From assembly GCF_003287935.1 (NCBI RefSeq), contig NZ_CP030287.1, forward strand, positions 8,006,869 through 8,070,868: DNA of 64,000 bases. The letters run 5' to 3'. The position numbers and the translations under genes were made by a program. Positions 8,953 through 18,121 of the stretch are shown here, in pieces (within the stretch, counting starts at the first letter, position 1; each line of letters starts with the position of its first letter). Below the pieces are notes generated by a model that had not been told where the DNA came from, made no database searches, and was given only the letters and a program-made list of their open reading frames with translations. This DNA comes from Streptomyces sp. ICC1 (GTDB lineage Bacteria; Actinomycetota; Actinomycetes; Streptomycetales; Streptomycetaceae).

Positions 8953-9384
8953 CGTCTTCCACTCTCGATCGGGATCTCCGGCGCGAACACACACGACAGC
9001 CAGGGCCTCGAACCCCTCGTCAGCGGCATCCCGCCCATTCGCTCCCGCCGCGGACCGCGTCGACGACGGCCCGCCAAACTCCATACTGACAAGAGGTACG
9101 ACTACGACCACCTGAGAAGGTGGCTGCGCTCCCGCAACATCACCCCACGCATCGCCCGGAAGGGCATCGAGTCCTCTCAGCTCCTGGGTCGCCACCGTTC
9201 GACCGTGGAGCGAACGGTGGCCTGGCTCGCTGGATGCCGCCGTCTGCATCGCCGCTACGAGGGCAAGGTCGAACACTTCCTCGCGTTCGCCAGCAGTGCT
9301 GCCACCCTCATCTGCTATCGCGTCTGGACGGGTGAGCCGGTTCATGCGACTCCGAGGAAGCCCGGGTCGGTGCCGTCGAACTGA
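8953..9384 (+). mobile_element. IS5-type transposase remnant (C-terminal half)
   Basis: An open stretch of 143 codons without a start codon encodes the C-terminal half of an IS5-family DDE transposase. It shows SIGISGANTHDSQ, LHTDKRYDYDHLRRWLR, then RIARKGIESSQLLGRHRSTVERTVAWLAGCRRLHRRYE and LICYR, with the terminal catalytic glutamate in VERTV. The preceding in-frame stop at 8950 and the lack of the first half show it is dead. Its 3' end overlaps the end of the DUF2625 gene on the other strand. Confidence 0.8.
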
Positions 9385-10061
9385 AGGCACGAGTCGCGGC
9401 TCACACCAAGGAGTTCCGCCATGGGCACCGCGCGACGGCTGGTCGCCGACAGATCCTGGCGGGCCTCGGCCGACCACAACGGCGGGAAGAACGCCAGCCC
9501 CTGCCGACCGTCCAGCACAGAGACCTCACTGCGCCAGCCGTCCCACCGCAGGCCTTCATAGAACTCCCGGAGTCCTGCGGAGAAGATCCAGGACAGCCAC
9601 GCCGAGTGGCCCGCGCCCAAGGCCTCCCAGCCGAGCGCATCAGGCGCGAAGTAGAGGATCTCGCCTGGCTCGCCGGGCTGACCGGCCTCACGAGGGTTAC
9701 CCCCGTTGAGGGCGAAGACCCCGCCCAGCACGTCGTGCGCAACCACGAGACCTGCACCAGGCCGCCATGAGGGATCGAATGTCGAGGGCATCGCATTGAC
9801 CTCTGCCAGGGCAGGCAGTCCGGTGTCACTTGGGCTTCCGAAGATCCGCAGCCATCCATCGTCCACGAGCAGACCGCCGCAGTTCAGTACGATGCCGCCC
9901 AAATTCGACCGGGCGGAGACCTGTAGTTGCAGCAGGGAGGCTCGGCCTGCCACGGGATCGCCGGGCAGCACCTCAACTGGTACGTCGGTACCGGACAGCT
10001 CCTGAAGAAGGAGCGGCCATGCAGGATCGTCGACGTTGATCAGTTCATAGTCCTCGCGCAT
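9342..10061 (-). CDS. DUF2625 family protein
   Basis: A 239-residue cytoplasmic protein with the landmarks of DUF2625: LINVDDPAWPLL near the N-terminus, LVDDGWLRIFGS, VVAHDVLGGVFALNGG, ILYFAPDALGWEALG, and FYEGLRWDGWRSEV. The family is widespread and of unknown function; the repeated aromatic pattern is similar to SUKH-like immunity folds, but that is only an impression. The start at 10061 gives the family N-terminus. Its 3' end lies within the IS5 remnant (43-base overlap), so the last residues may be altered. It sits among mobile debris, suggesting accessory cargo. Confidence 0.8.
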   Translation of the reverse strand: MREDYELINVDDPAWPLLLQELSGTDVPVEVLPGDPVAGRASLLQLQVSARSNLGGIVLNCGGLLVDDGWLRIFGSPSDTGLPALAEVNAMPSTFDPSWRPGAGLVVAHDVLGGVFALNGGNPREAGQPGEPGEILYFAPDALGWEALGAGHSAWLSWIFSAGLREFYEGLRWDGWRSEVSVLDGRQGLAFFPPLWSAEARQDLSATSRRAVPMAELLGVSRDSCLQFDGTDPGFLGVA

Positions 10062-10535
10062 CCCCGCATCGTCGCATCACCCCTCGAGGGACTCAGTCCG
10101 CCGGGTTACCCGCGCTTCAATCCGCCAATCGAGATGACCTCTCAGGAAGCAAGGTCACCGGGAAACGAGGCTGACCTCCTTCGTCGACGACGAGGCCGAC
10201 CGCGGCAGGGAGAGGTTCACGGGCCGACCTTGAGCCGCGGCCTCGTCGGCAGGCGGCTCCACAGGTGTTGAGCGACGCTCAGCGTGAGTACGTACTTGGG
10301 GTTGGCGACGTCCGCGGTGATCACGGCCGGAGTGCGTCACGTTGACGTTCGTGTGCGACGACACCGTGTACATCAACCGGTTCTGTCCGGGCTGCCCTTG
10401 GCCGTCGTGCTGTTCGTCGTCGGCGTCCTCTGTCGCTGCTCTTCGTTCGGGTGAAGGGGTACTGGTCCCGGACTGGATGATCAACCGCATGGGGAGCGTG
10501 CAACACGAGTCGCCCCTGGTGCGGGTGGCGCGACC
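10062..10535. other. Spacer without a confident gene
   Basis: No full gene is visible in this 474-base stretch. On the minus strand about 38 codons ending near 10226 read as plausible protein (TADVANPKYVLTLSVAQHLW), but an in-frame stop closes the frame just upstream. It may be a gene relic among mobile-element debris. Confidence 0.5.
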
Positions 10536-11122
10536 GTGGTGATGCTGATGGGATGCGGGAGGCACCTGTTCGTGATCGTCGTGGCGGAGTCCGAGACGAG
10601 TGTGCTGCCGTCGTGCCCGGCCTGCGACGCGCCGCTGCGTCCGTGGGGCTACGTCCGCGAGCGCGTGATCCGGCTGCCCGAAGGCGGCCTGCGGCGGCTG
10701 CGTCCGAGGCGGGCCCGCTGCCGCGCCTGCCGCACGACGCACGTGCTGCTGCCGCCGTTCTGCCTGCTCCGGCGGGCGGACAGCGTCCACACCATCGCCG
10801 CCGCTCTCCTGGACCACGTCGCCGGGCACGGCCACCGCTCCATCGCGGAGCGGCTGCACCGGCCCGCCGCGACCGTCCGCGGCTGGCTCCGCCGCGCGAC
10901 CGCACGCGCCGCGTTCTGGCGCCGCCACGGCGTGATCTACGCATACCTCCTCACCCCGGATGCCGGCCCCTTCCCGCCCCGGCCTTCGAGCTGGCCGAGG
11001 CCCTCGACGTCCTGGGTGAGGCCGCCCGCGTCGCCCGGGAGCAGCACGCCGCATGGGCGGCCACCGATCCGTGGGGCGCCGTCGCCCTGGTCACCGGCGG
11101 CCGGCTGCTCACGCCCGCGTGA
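10536..11122 (+). pseudogene. DUF6431-type zinc-ribbon/HTH protein, frameshifted
   Basis: The first part reads SCPACDAPLRPWGYVRERV, then a second CRACRTTHVLLP, giving a CPxC...CxxC zinc ribbon. An HTH-like stretch follows (AERLHRPAATVRGWLRR). This is the layout of DUF6431 proteins, which often accompany transposable elements in Streptomyces. Near 10975-10985 the reading frame is lost, and the expected end (AFELAEALDVLGEAARVAREQ, stop 11122) continues in another frame. One base change in the C-rich run there would restore a single protein. Either a true pseudogene or a sequencing error. Confidence 0.6.
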
Positions 11123-11355
11123 TCGGCCCGCGACAGCAAGCACACGTAGCCGACACCGTGAAGACGACGACTCACGCTGCCGAGCGAACGACAGCCACCT
11201 CTACGTCCCCACGGTGAACGTCGCCACCATGCTCACCTTGAGCGTCCGGCAACAACAGGTCAGGCCGCTGGTCAGAGCGATTTGCGCTTGTGATTTCATC
11301 GGCGTCTGAGTTGATCTGGGTTCTGTGCAGGACGCATGGTGGGTGTGGGGGACGC

Positions 11356-12471
11356 GTGTTTGATCGGGTGAACCGGCTGTTGGTGGTTGGGATGGCGGCA
11401 GGCCTTGCTGTGGTGGGTTGTTCGCCTGCGGGTGTGGAGGGGGGACGCCAGGTACCCCCGGGGGCTTCCGTTCCTCCGCCCGTACCGCTTGTGATTGACC
11501 GTGCCGAGGCTGAGAAGGTGCTTGAGTCCCAGCTGAGGCTGGCCGTCTACGCGAAGGACAAGGACGCGTTGGCGAAGGTGGAGACCGGAGCGCTCTTCGA
11601 GGAAAGCGCGACCCTGCAGTACTTGAACATCGAACCGGGCGCCAGAGTGATGCGCGAGATGGACTGGGTGGATTACCTGATCCCCACGGAACGGGACCAG
11701 CCCGGCTACCCGCGCTCGTTCACCGCACTGTTTCGGGGGACGCAGGACCGCGAGCAGGATCGTGCCGCCGGGCTGTACTACTTCGTCCAGGCGGAGGCCG
11801 GCGCGCCGTGGAAGGCTGCCGCCAAGTCGTGGGCGACCGATAGACCAGCGCCGCAGCTCAAGCCGGGCCAGCACGAAGATCACGTGTACGGGGTCGCGGG
11901 CTTCGACATACGGGATAAGCCGATCGCGGCTCCGGCCCGGGGTGAGGCCGGTTCCGCAGTCCTGTCGCCGACCGCTGCCGGGGACCGGGAAGTCTGCGGC
12001 CGCTACGCGGAATACCTCTCCTTCACCGCACCTGACGGAGAACCGGGCAGTGACCACTTTGTTCCAGGCAAGCTCACCAGTGACATCGTCACCGCCTACA
12101 ACGCTGAGGACAAGGAGAAGGGATGGAACGGTAACATCCGATCCCGGTTCGCATTTGAGGCCACTGGAGTGGACCTGCCCGTTCTGCGGCTCGCCGACGG
12201 GAAGTCGTTGGTGACGTGCACGTTCGTCCAGACAACCCGCACGGACAGCAAGCCGGGACAGGATAGGCGTTTCACATTTGGAAGCGTTCGCCTGTCTAAA
12301 GACTGGGCGGGCATCCTGCTGGGCTCCGACAATGAATGGTGGACCAGCACGACCGTCCGCAGGAGCGTGACCGCGACGTTCGAGGTACCGGCCCGGGGAC
12401 CTGCTGACGTGGTCGGATGCAACTGCCTCAATCCCCCCGTCCTCTCCGCCGAGGGATCACCTGCTGAATAG
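11356..12471 (+). CDS. Secreted lipoprotein of unknown function
   Basis: The GTG at 11356 gives MFDRVNRLLVVGMAAGLAVVGC, a short lipoprotein signal peptide with lipobox AVVGC, and a GGGG site lies upstream. The mature protein of about 350 residues has an acidic, soluble character and no further membrane segments. It would be exported and anchored to the outer face of the membrane. I recognise no domain. It lies between the DUF6431 pseudogene and a conjugation-related region, so it may belong to the accessory block. Confidence 0.7.
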   Translation: MFDRVNRLLVVGMAAGLAVVGCSPAGVEGGRQVPPGASVPPPVPLVIDRAEAEKVLESQLRLAVYAKDKDALAKVETGALFEESATLQYLNIEPGARVMREMDWVDYLIPTERDQPGYPRSFTALFRGTQDREQDRAAGLYYFVQAEAGAPWKAAAKSWATDRPAPQLKPGQHEDHVYGVAGFDIRDKPIAAPARGEAGSAVLSPTAAGDREVCGRYAEYLSFTAPDGEPGSDHFVPGKLTSDIVTAYNAEDKEKGWNGNIRSRFAFEATGVDLPVLRLADGKSLVTCTFVQTTRTDSKPGQDRRFTFGSVRLSKDWAGILLGSDNEWWTSTTVRRSVTATFEVPARGPADVVGCNCLNPPVLSAEGSPAE

Positions 12472-12587
12472 GGGCTGGGGTTCGCGGAGACAGGTGTATG
12501 CCACCGATCCACCGCAGCGGCAAGCCATCCAAGTCTTCCGCTATCCCCTCGGGCCTGCAGGAGCGTGCTGACCAACTGTGGGACCGC

Positions 12588-13106
12588 TCAACGTTCGGTG
12601 GGAACGTTCAAGGTTCCGTGAGTCACCTGCCGCAGGTATCGCGGCACAGCGCGGCCATGTCCCCGGCCCGCACACCGGGCACGGGGAACCACGGCGGTGC
12701 GGGTGTACTGGCGCAGGCCTTCGCCGTGCCCGTGGTCCTGGGCTTCGTCTTGGCCGCGGGGCGCACGGCGGGCCTGGACGGGGTCGCCCTGCGCGGCCGG
12801 GGTTCCGGCTGGACCCGGTGGGCAGTGCCTGCCCCCTGCCGGTCCACCGCGGCAGCGGGGCCCGCAAGGCCGGGTACACGCGATGCGGGGCTCGGCTTCG
12901 GGGCAGGCGCCGGGCAGTTGGGAGAGGGGCAGCGCCGCTGGCCCGGCGGTGCGCTGCTCGTCCCGGTCGGGGCCCGGATGTTTGTCGTCGGCCGCGGTGC
13001 TGGCGGGGGAGGGCTTCGCGGCCGGGCCGGGGGCGGAACGGACAGTGACGTATCCGGAGACCGCGAGCAGGGCGGCGAGGAGCAGAGGCAGAGACCAGCG
13101 GCGCAT
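12588..13106 (-). CDS. Small secreted protein, C-terminal frame uncertain
   Basis: The ATG at 13106 gives MRRWSLPLLLAALLAVSGYV, a good signal peptide, followed by a Pro/Ala-rich linker. The same frame runs to a stop at 12588 (172 residues). Beyond about residue 85, however, the composition becomes unlike protein, while another frame gives a cleaner end (PAPPWFPVPGVRAGDMAALC, stop at 12623). A frameshift near 12850-12900, real or a sequencing error, is therefore likely. No family is recognised. It is divergent from the VirD4-like gene. Confidence 0.45.
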   Translation of the reverse strand: MRRWSLPLLLAALLAVSGYVTVRSAPGPAAKPSPASTAADDKHPGPDRDEQRTAGPAALPLSQLPGACPEAEPRIACTRPCGPRCRGGPAGGRHCPPGPAGTPAAQGDPVQARRAPRGQDEAQDHGHGEGLRQYTRTAVVPRARCAGRGHGRAVPRYLRQVTHGTLNVPTER

Positions 13107-13569
13107 GTGACCACGCTCCCGCACCCCTGCCCGCCGGACTCCCACCGGTTCCGCCGTGCCCCCCGGATAGCCGAACTGCAGCTGCTGCGGGGCCGTTGCG
13201 CGAAGCGGCCGTCCAACGGGGCGCAGCGGGGCCGTGGGCCGGTTGGACGCTCAGGGAAGGGACGTGTGACGGACCTCTGGTCCGGCCCGCGCGGACGGTG
13301 CGCTGACAGATGCGTGCCGATGGTCTGCCGTGCTGACGGTGCGCAGCAGGTGCGTTCGGGGTGCGGTTCAGGCATGGTGGCTGAGCAGGTGCCGAGCCTC
13401 CCGCACGGGCTGTGCCCTGTGCCGGCGGCCAGCCGCCCAAATCCTTGTGCGCCCGGCCAGACGGGCCGCAAAGGCCTGCCTGTGCCCCCGGGTTAGAGGA
13501 GGGGGCGGGGAGGGGGTTAGGGTCGCGGCAGCCCGTGCCGATATGGCGTGCGCGGGTGAGGGAGACCAC
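13107..13569. other. Spacer upstream of the VirD4-like gene
   Basis: I see no convincing gene in these 460 bases. Just before the downstream start the DNA has a G-run stretch (GAGGAGGGGGCGGGGAGG). The coding sequence of the missing N-terminal part of the coupling protein would be expected here but is not visible, so its upstream half may have been lost. Confidence 0.5.
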
Positions 13570-14877
13570 ATGACCACCGGCGTCGAACTGCGTGGCAGCG
13601 ATGAAGACACCTACATCGCGATCATGGCCCCCCGCGCTGGCAAGAGCAGTGCCCTGGCCATCCCCATCGCGATGGCAGCCCCCGGCGCTCTGCTGCTCAC
13701 CTCCAACAAGTCCGACGTCTACATGGCGACCTACACGGCCCGTCAGCGCGTCGGGGAAGGCTGGGTGTTCGACACCCAGGCCGTCGCGCAGACCGTGCGG
13801 TCCATGTGGTGGGACATGCTCGCCGAAGGCGAAACCCTCGAGCGCGCCGAGCGCCTCGCGTCCCACTTCACCAACCAGATCAGCTCGGAGTCCGCCGACC
13901 CGTTCTGGTCGCAGTCCGCCAACGACCTCCTCGTCGGCTTCTTCCGGGCCGCCTGGCACGACGGCGCCAGCATCAAGGACGTCATGAAGTGGGTCGCCGA
14001 CCCCCAGGAAAAGGCCCCGCTGAGGATCCTCCACCAGTACGAGCCCGTGCTCGCCGAGCAGGTCGAGGGCAGCATCAACATCGCGGAGGAGACCCAGTCC
14101 GGCATCTACCAGAACGCGCGCACCGCGCTCTCTGGGCTGCGCGATGAGAAGGTCCTGGCCTGGGTGATGCCCGACAAGAACACCGAGCGTTTCGACCCGG
14201 AGGAGTTCTCCCTCACCCGCGACACCCTCTACCTGCTCTCCAAGAAGGGCGGCCCAGCCTCGGCGGTCGTCGCGGCCCTGGCCGACGCCACGTTCACCTC
14301 GGCCTCCGAAACCGGTGAACGCCACGGCGGCCGGCTCCCCGAGCCGATGCGCGCCGTCCTCGACGAAGCCGCCAACATTTGCAAAATCGGCGACCTTCCC
14401 GACCTCTACTCACACCTCGGCTCCCGCGGCATCACCCCCTACGTGATCCTGCAGAGCTACCGGCAGGGCGTGAAAGCGTGGGGTGAGGTCGGCATGGACT
14501 CGATGTGGGGCGCCGCCACCAAGAAAGTCATCGGCGCCGGCGTTGACGACCCCCGCTTCGTCGCCGACATCGCCACCCTCATCGGCAAGCACACCGTCCA
14601 CCGCGGCTCGTACAGCAAGAGCCGCGACGGCGGCTCCCAGTCGTGGAGCGAACAGCGCGAGGACATCCGGGAGGCCTCCGACATCCGCGCCATGCCCAAG
14701 GGCACCGCCCTGCTCCTGTCCACCGGCATGCGCATCGCCCAGATCCAGCTCCGCCCCTGGTGCGAAGAGGAGAGCCTGGCGCACATCGGCCCTCAGAAGA
14801 AGGCCGAGGAAGCCGCCATCACCCAGCGCGCGGTCGCCGCCCACGAAACCCTGAAGGCAGCACGACGTGCCCGATAA
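13570..14877 (+). CDS. VirD4/TraG-like conjugative coupling ATPase, N-terminus missing
   Basis: The ATG at 13570 begins a 435-residue protein that opens directly with the nucleotide-binding domain: Walker A APRAGKSS (residues 20-27), TSNKSDVY, and Walker B AVLDEAAN (about 262-269), followed by LGSRGITPYVILQSYRQG. These mark the TraM-recognition / VirD4 type IV coupling ATPases that pass DNA to a conjugative channel. Full actinobacterial members have an N-terminal membrane region and several hundred more residues upstream, absent here. It overlaps the next gene by 11 bases. This is probably a relic of an integrated conjugative element. Confidence 0.8.
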   Translation: MTTGVELRGSDEDTYIAIMAPRAGKSSALAIPIAMAAPGALLLTSNKSDVYMATYTARQRVGEGWVFDTQAVAQTVRSMWWDMLAEGETLERAERLASHFTNQISSESADPFWSQSANDLLVGFFRAAWHDGASIKDVMKWVADPQEKAPLRILHQYEPVLAEQVEGSINIAEETQSGIYQNARTALSGLRDEKVLAWVMPDKNTERFDPEEFSLTRDTLYLLSKKGGPASAVVAALADATFTSASETGERHGGRLPEPMRAVLDEAANICKIGDLPDLYSHLGSRGITPYVILQSYRQGVKAWGEVGMDSMWGAATKKVIGAGVDDPRFVADIATLIGKHTVHRGSYSKSRDGGSQSWSEQREDIREASDIRAMPKGTALLLSTGMRIAQIQLRPWCEEESLAHIGPQKKAEEAAITQRAVAAHETLKAARRAR

Positions 14878-15421
14878 CCCCACCCAGACGCCCGCCGGCC
14901 TGTCCGAGGACGTCGAAGACCTCAAAGCCCAGCTACGCGCCCTCACCAACCAGGTCAACAAGCTCAGCCAGCCGCCGGCCACCGACGACAAGCAAGCCGA
15001 GGGCCAGGACGCGACGCAGGACGAGGCGGAGGAAGGGGAACAAGAGGGGTGGCAGTTTCCGCCGTTCATCCTGCTCCTCGACCCTGCCGAGTACGGGGCA
15101 GAACTACGGGCCCTGGCCGAATGGGTCGAAGGCCTCCTCGTCCCTGGCTACCTCGACGAAGCCTCAACCCACGCCCGATGGTGCCACCGATGGACCGAAC
15201 ACCCCATCGCCATCGCCCGCCTCCACGCACTCTCGCTGGCCTGGCAAGAACTCACAGACCCCGACACCTGCGGATACGCCGGCCCCAGCACCTGGCACCG
15301 CGACCACTACGACCCCAGCATTCGCGAACTCCGAGCCTCCACGGGCCCCTTCCAGGGCTGCACGAAGGGCGAGCACCGGATGCCCTCCCTGGTGCCCAGT
15401 ACCTGGAGGGTCGACCCCTGA
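14867..15421 (+). CDS. DUF4913 domain protein
   Basis: A 184-residue soluble protein starting at a GTG that overlaps the end of the coupling-protein gene. Residues 1-65 are charged and probably disordered or coiled (DVEDLKAQLRALTNQVNKL). The C-terminal part shows the DUF4913 pattern WCHRWTEHPIAIARLHALSLAW, then PSTWHRDHYDP and a final GPFQGC with KGEH. DUF4913 genes are commonly found beside TraG/VirD4 genes in actinobacterial conjugative elements, which fits this position. The molecular role is unknown. Confidence 0.8.
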   Translation: MPDNPTQTPAGLSEDVEDLKAQLRALTNQVNKLSQPPATDDKQAEGQDATQDEAEEGEQEGWQFPPFILLLDPAEYGAELRALAEWVEGLLVPGYLDEASTHARWCHRWTEHPIAIARLHALSLAWQELTDPDTCGYAGPSTWHRDHYDPSIRELRASTGPFQGCTKGEHRMPSLVPSTWRVDP

Positions 15422-15517
15422 CAGTGGCTCAGGTGCACGGCCAGCCGTCGATCAGTGAGCCCTTTTCAACCTGACGGTGGGGCTGTGGTGTTGGTCGGTG
15501 TGGGCTGTACGGAACGA

Positions 15518-15575
15518 CGAAGCTCCTGGTAGACGGGTTCTCGACCAAGATCACCCGTGTCCGCCAGGAGCTTCG
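15518..15575. repeat. 12-bp inverted repeat near a contig end
   Basis: CGAAGCTCCTGG (15518-15529) and its exact reverse complement (15564-15575) enclose 34 bases. It sits 12 bases before an adapter scar. It could be part of a repeated mobile element at which the contig ended. Confidence 0.6.
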
Positions 15576-15587
15576 CGTGCTTGCCTA

Positions 15588-15613
15588 GTCTCGTGGGCTC
15601 GGAGATGTGTATA
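15588..15613. other. Nextera (read-2 side) adapter scar, assembly junction
   Basis: All 26 bases, GTCTCGTGGGCTCGG followed by AGATGTGTATA, are identical to the Nextera read-2 adapter. It cuts the lytic transglycosylase gene, whose frame reads on into adapter-encoded residues. The six bases just left of it (15582-15587, TGCCTA) are the reverse complement of the six just right of the scar at 22322-22355, as expected for a shared index sequence. Confidence 0.95.
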
Positions 15614-16475
15614 GGCGGCAGGTGGGAGTGGGCGTCGGCGTCGGCGTCGGGGTGGGAGTCGGCGTGGGCGCCGGGTTCGTCGTCGGGTAGTTCCCGGCCG
15701 GCGGGTTCTCCACCGCGGCCGAGCCGTCTCCGGCCTGGTACTGCCGCATGTACCCGAGCACCGTGTTCACGTACTCGCGCGAGTTGTTGTAGCTGAGGAT
15801 CGCCTTGTCCAGCTGGGCCGCGTCGGAGAGGTTCCGCCCGCCCGCGCACAGGTAGAGGCCCGCGCCCAGCGCCGCGTCGTACATGTTGTTCGGGTCGCGC
15901 TTGCCGTCGCCGTTGCCGTCGGCGCCCCACGTCGCCCAGGTGGAGGGGATGAACTGCATCGGGCCCACCGCGCGGTCGTACACGGCGTCCGCGTCCCACT
16001 CGCCCTTGTCGGTGTCCCTGATCTCCGCGAAGCCGTTGCCGTCCAGGCGCGGTCCGCGGATCGGCTTCTCGGTGTACCCGTCCGCCTTGAGCCCGTAGCC
16101 GGAGGCGTGCACGGACTCGGTCCTGCCGATGCCCGCGAGGAGCTGCCACGGCAGCTTGCAGCCGGGCAGGGCCGCCGCCACCGACACCTCGCCGCGCTTG
16201 TACGCGTCGAGGGCGGTCATGGGTATGCCCGCGGCCGCCCCTTCCGGGCTGGTGGCGCCGGGGATCGTCGGCGGATCGGCGGCCAGGTCGGGCAGGTCCA
16301 GCCGGGCGTCACCGCGGTCGGTGGCCTGCGGGCTGTCGGGGGTCGGTTCGGCCTCCCCCGCGCCCGCTATCGGCGTGTTGGTCACGACCGCCGCGGTGGT
16401 CAGGCTGGCCGCGAGGGCGGCCGTGCACATGACTTTGCGCGAGGTGTTGACGAGGTGACGGTGAAGTGGCTTCAC
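15614..16475 (-). CDS. Secreted lytic transglycosylase, C-terminus lost at adapter
   Basis: Starting at 16475 (MKPLHRHLVN) the protein has a basic N-terminus and signal peptide, an acidic linker, then a MltB-type transglycosylase domain. The domain shows WQLLAGIGRTESVHASGYG with the likely catalytic E120, then DRAVGPMQFIPSTWATWG and the calcium-like loop DGNGDGKRDPNN. It cleaves peptidoglycan outside the membrane. After a Pro-Thr repeat the frame passes straight into adapter-derived residues (LYTSPSPRD), so the genuine C-terminus is unknown. Family members often have such a threonine/proline linker before a further domain. Confidence 0.85.
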
Positions 16476-16747
16476 AGTGCGGCAATCCCCCCAAGGCGGC
16501 GGCCGATCCGGGCCCCCGTAACACGTACAAACTTCACATCAGGCTGTGCGTATGACCGGTCGGGCCGTGGATGTTAACTGTCTATCAGGTCTTAGGACCC
16601 GACTCACCGTCCCCCCGGGAGTTGTGCCCCACCATTCGTCTCGTCTTCACCGGGACCATGTCCGGAAAGGAACGAAGGCCTTAAGTCCCTGCCCCATACG
16701 CCCCAATGGCACGTACTTGACCGCTCTACGGTCTTTATCCTTGTTGG

Positions 16748-17551
16748 ATGGCGACCAGCAACAAGAAGACCCAGCAGCGCGAGGCCCGCGAACGGATGCG
16801 GGTGGAGCGCGAGGCCCTGGCCCGCCGCGCGAAACTGCGCGGGCGCCTGCTCATCGGCGGCGCGCTGGTCGCCGTACTGGCGGTCGCCGTCGGCATCGGC
16901 GTCTACGTGTCGAAGCCCTCCGTCGACGAGGAGGCGGCCGGCAAGCCCTTCGTCCAGCCGGCCAACACCGCCGGCAAGGACGGGATCGTGATCCCGTACG
17001 GCAAGGCGGACGCGAAGAACGTCCTCTCCGTCTGGCTCGACCCGCGCTGCCCCTACTGCGCGGGCGTCGAGATCGGCCTCGGCCAGACCCTCAAGGAGCA
17101 GGCGGACGCGGGCACCTACCGCGTCGACTACCACTTCGCCACGTTCCTGGACAAGGCGCTGGGCGGCGGCAAGGGATCCAAGCGCGCGGTCAACGCGCTC
17201 GGCGCGGCGGTGAACGAGAGCCCCGAGAAGTTCATGGAGTACCTCCAGGTGCTCTACAAGAACCATCCGGAGAAGGAGTCCGACGACAAGTTCGGCTCCA
17301 CGGCCACCCTGCTGGACCTCGCCGACCAGGTGCCCGGCCTGCGCACGCCCGCCTTCAACAAGGCGGTCAAGGAGCTCACCTACATGCCGTGGGTGGAGAA
17401 GGTAGGCCAGGCCTTCTACGACCAGAACATGCAGGGCACCCCGGACGTCTCGATCAACGGCAAGAAGCTCACGGTCAACTCCGGCCAGGGCATCGACTCG
17501 ATCACCCCGGACGCCTTCAAGAAGCTGATCGCGGACAACCTGAAGAAGTAG
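16748..17551 (+). CDS. Membrane-anchored DsbA-like thioredoxin-fold protein
   Basis: A 267-residue protein with a charged cytoplasmic N-terminus, one membrane helix at about residues 34-54, and an extracytoplasmic thioredoxin-fold domain with CPYC (C101-C104). The pattern LDPRCPYCAGVEIG and the C-terminal GTPDVSINGKKL belong to the DsbA/DsbG-type disulfide oxidoreductases common in actinobacteria. It probably makes or isomerises disulfides in secreted proteins. The ATG lies near a TTGACC-like box about 30 bases upstream. It is divergent from the transglycosylase gene. Confidence 0.88.
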   Translation: MATSNKKTQQREARERMRVEREALARRAKLRGRLLIGGALVAVLAVAVGIGVYVSKPSVDEEAAGKPFVQPANTAGKDGIVIPYGKADAKNVLSVWLDPRCPYCAGVEIGLGQTLKEQADAGTYRVDYHFATFLDKALGGGKGSKRAVNALGAAVNESPEKFMEYLQVLYKNHPEKESDDKFGSTATLLDLADQVPGLRTPAFNKAVKELTYMPWVEKVGQAFYDQNMQGTPDVSINGKKLTVNSGQGIDSITPDAFKKLIADNLKK

Positions 17552-17620
17552 CGGGGCAGGGGTCGTCGCCGTGGCGGGGCGCTGCGGGAGCCGTCGCCAC
17601 GCCCGGGCCCGGGCCGGGCC

Positions 17621-18058
17621 TCAGGCGGTGTCCGGCTCCGCAGGGCCGGACGCCTCCCGGCAGGCGGTGCAGTAGCGGCGCGCCCGCACCCCCTTGGCGC
17701 GGGCGCGGTCCACGGCGGCCCGCGCCCGGTCCGCGGTCCGGCTCTCGTCCCGGATGACCTTGATCGTCACCGCGAAGATCAGCAGCGCGGCGACGATCCC
17801 GACCGGTGCGAGCCACGGCAGGTTCTTCTCGCCGGCGTAGTACACCCCCGCGGCCCCGGCCATGAGGGCGATCACGGTCCCCTCGATGACGTTCGTGCAC
17901 CCGCCGGTCTCCAGCGCCTGGCCGATCGGCACCGTGGCCGTCGCCCCGCAATGGGGGCAGACCTCCGGGGCCGCCGGCTTCCCGAGCCCCAGCCGTTCGC
18001 GCCTCGCCTGACGGCTCCCGCCGGTGTCCGTCCCGTCGTTCTCCGCCGCGTTCGTCAT
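17621..18058 (-). CDS. Small membrane protein with cysteine pairs
   Basis: A 145-residue protein from the ATG at 18058. It has CPHC near residue 34 and CTAC near the C-terminus, flanking two hydrophobic stretches (VIALMAGAAGVYYAG and LAPVGIVAALLIFAVTI) that should span the membrane. The two cysteine pairs might form one zinc site. No named family is recognised. It converges with the DsbA-like gene 69 bases away. Confidence 0.7.
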   Translation of the reverse strand: MTNAAENDGTDTGGSRQARRERLGLGKPAAPEVCPHCGATATVPIGQALETGGCTNVIEGTVIALMAGAAGVYYAGEKNLPWLAPVGIVAALLIFAVTIKVIRDESRTADRARAAVDRARAKGVRARRYCTACREASGPAEPDTA

Positions 18059-18121
18059 GGGCCCCATGATGACCGTTGGTCACGTGCACACGTCAACGGC
18101 GGCCGGACCGGGCTCCCCGCG

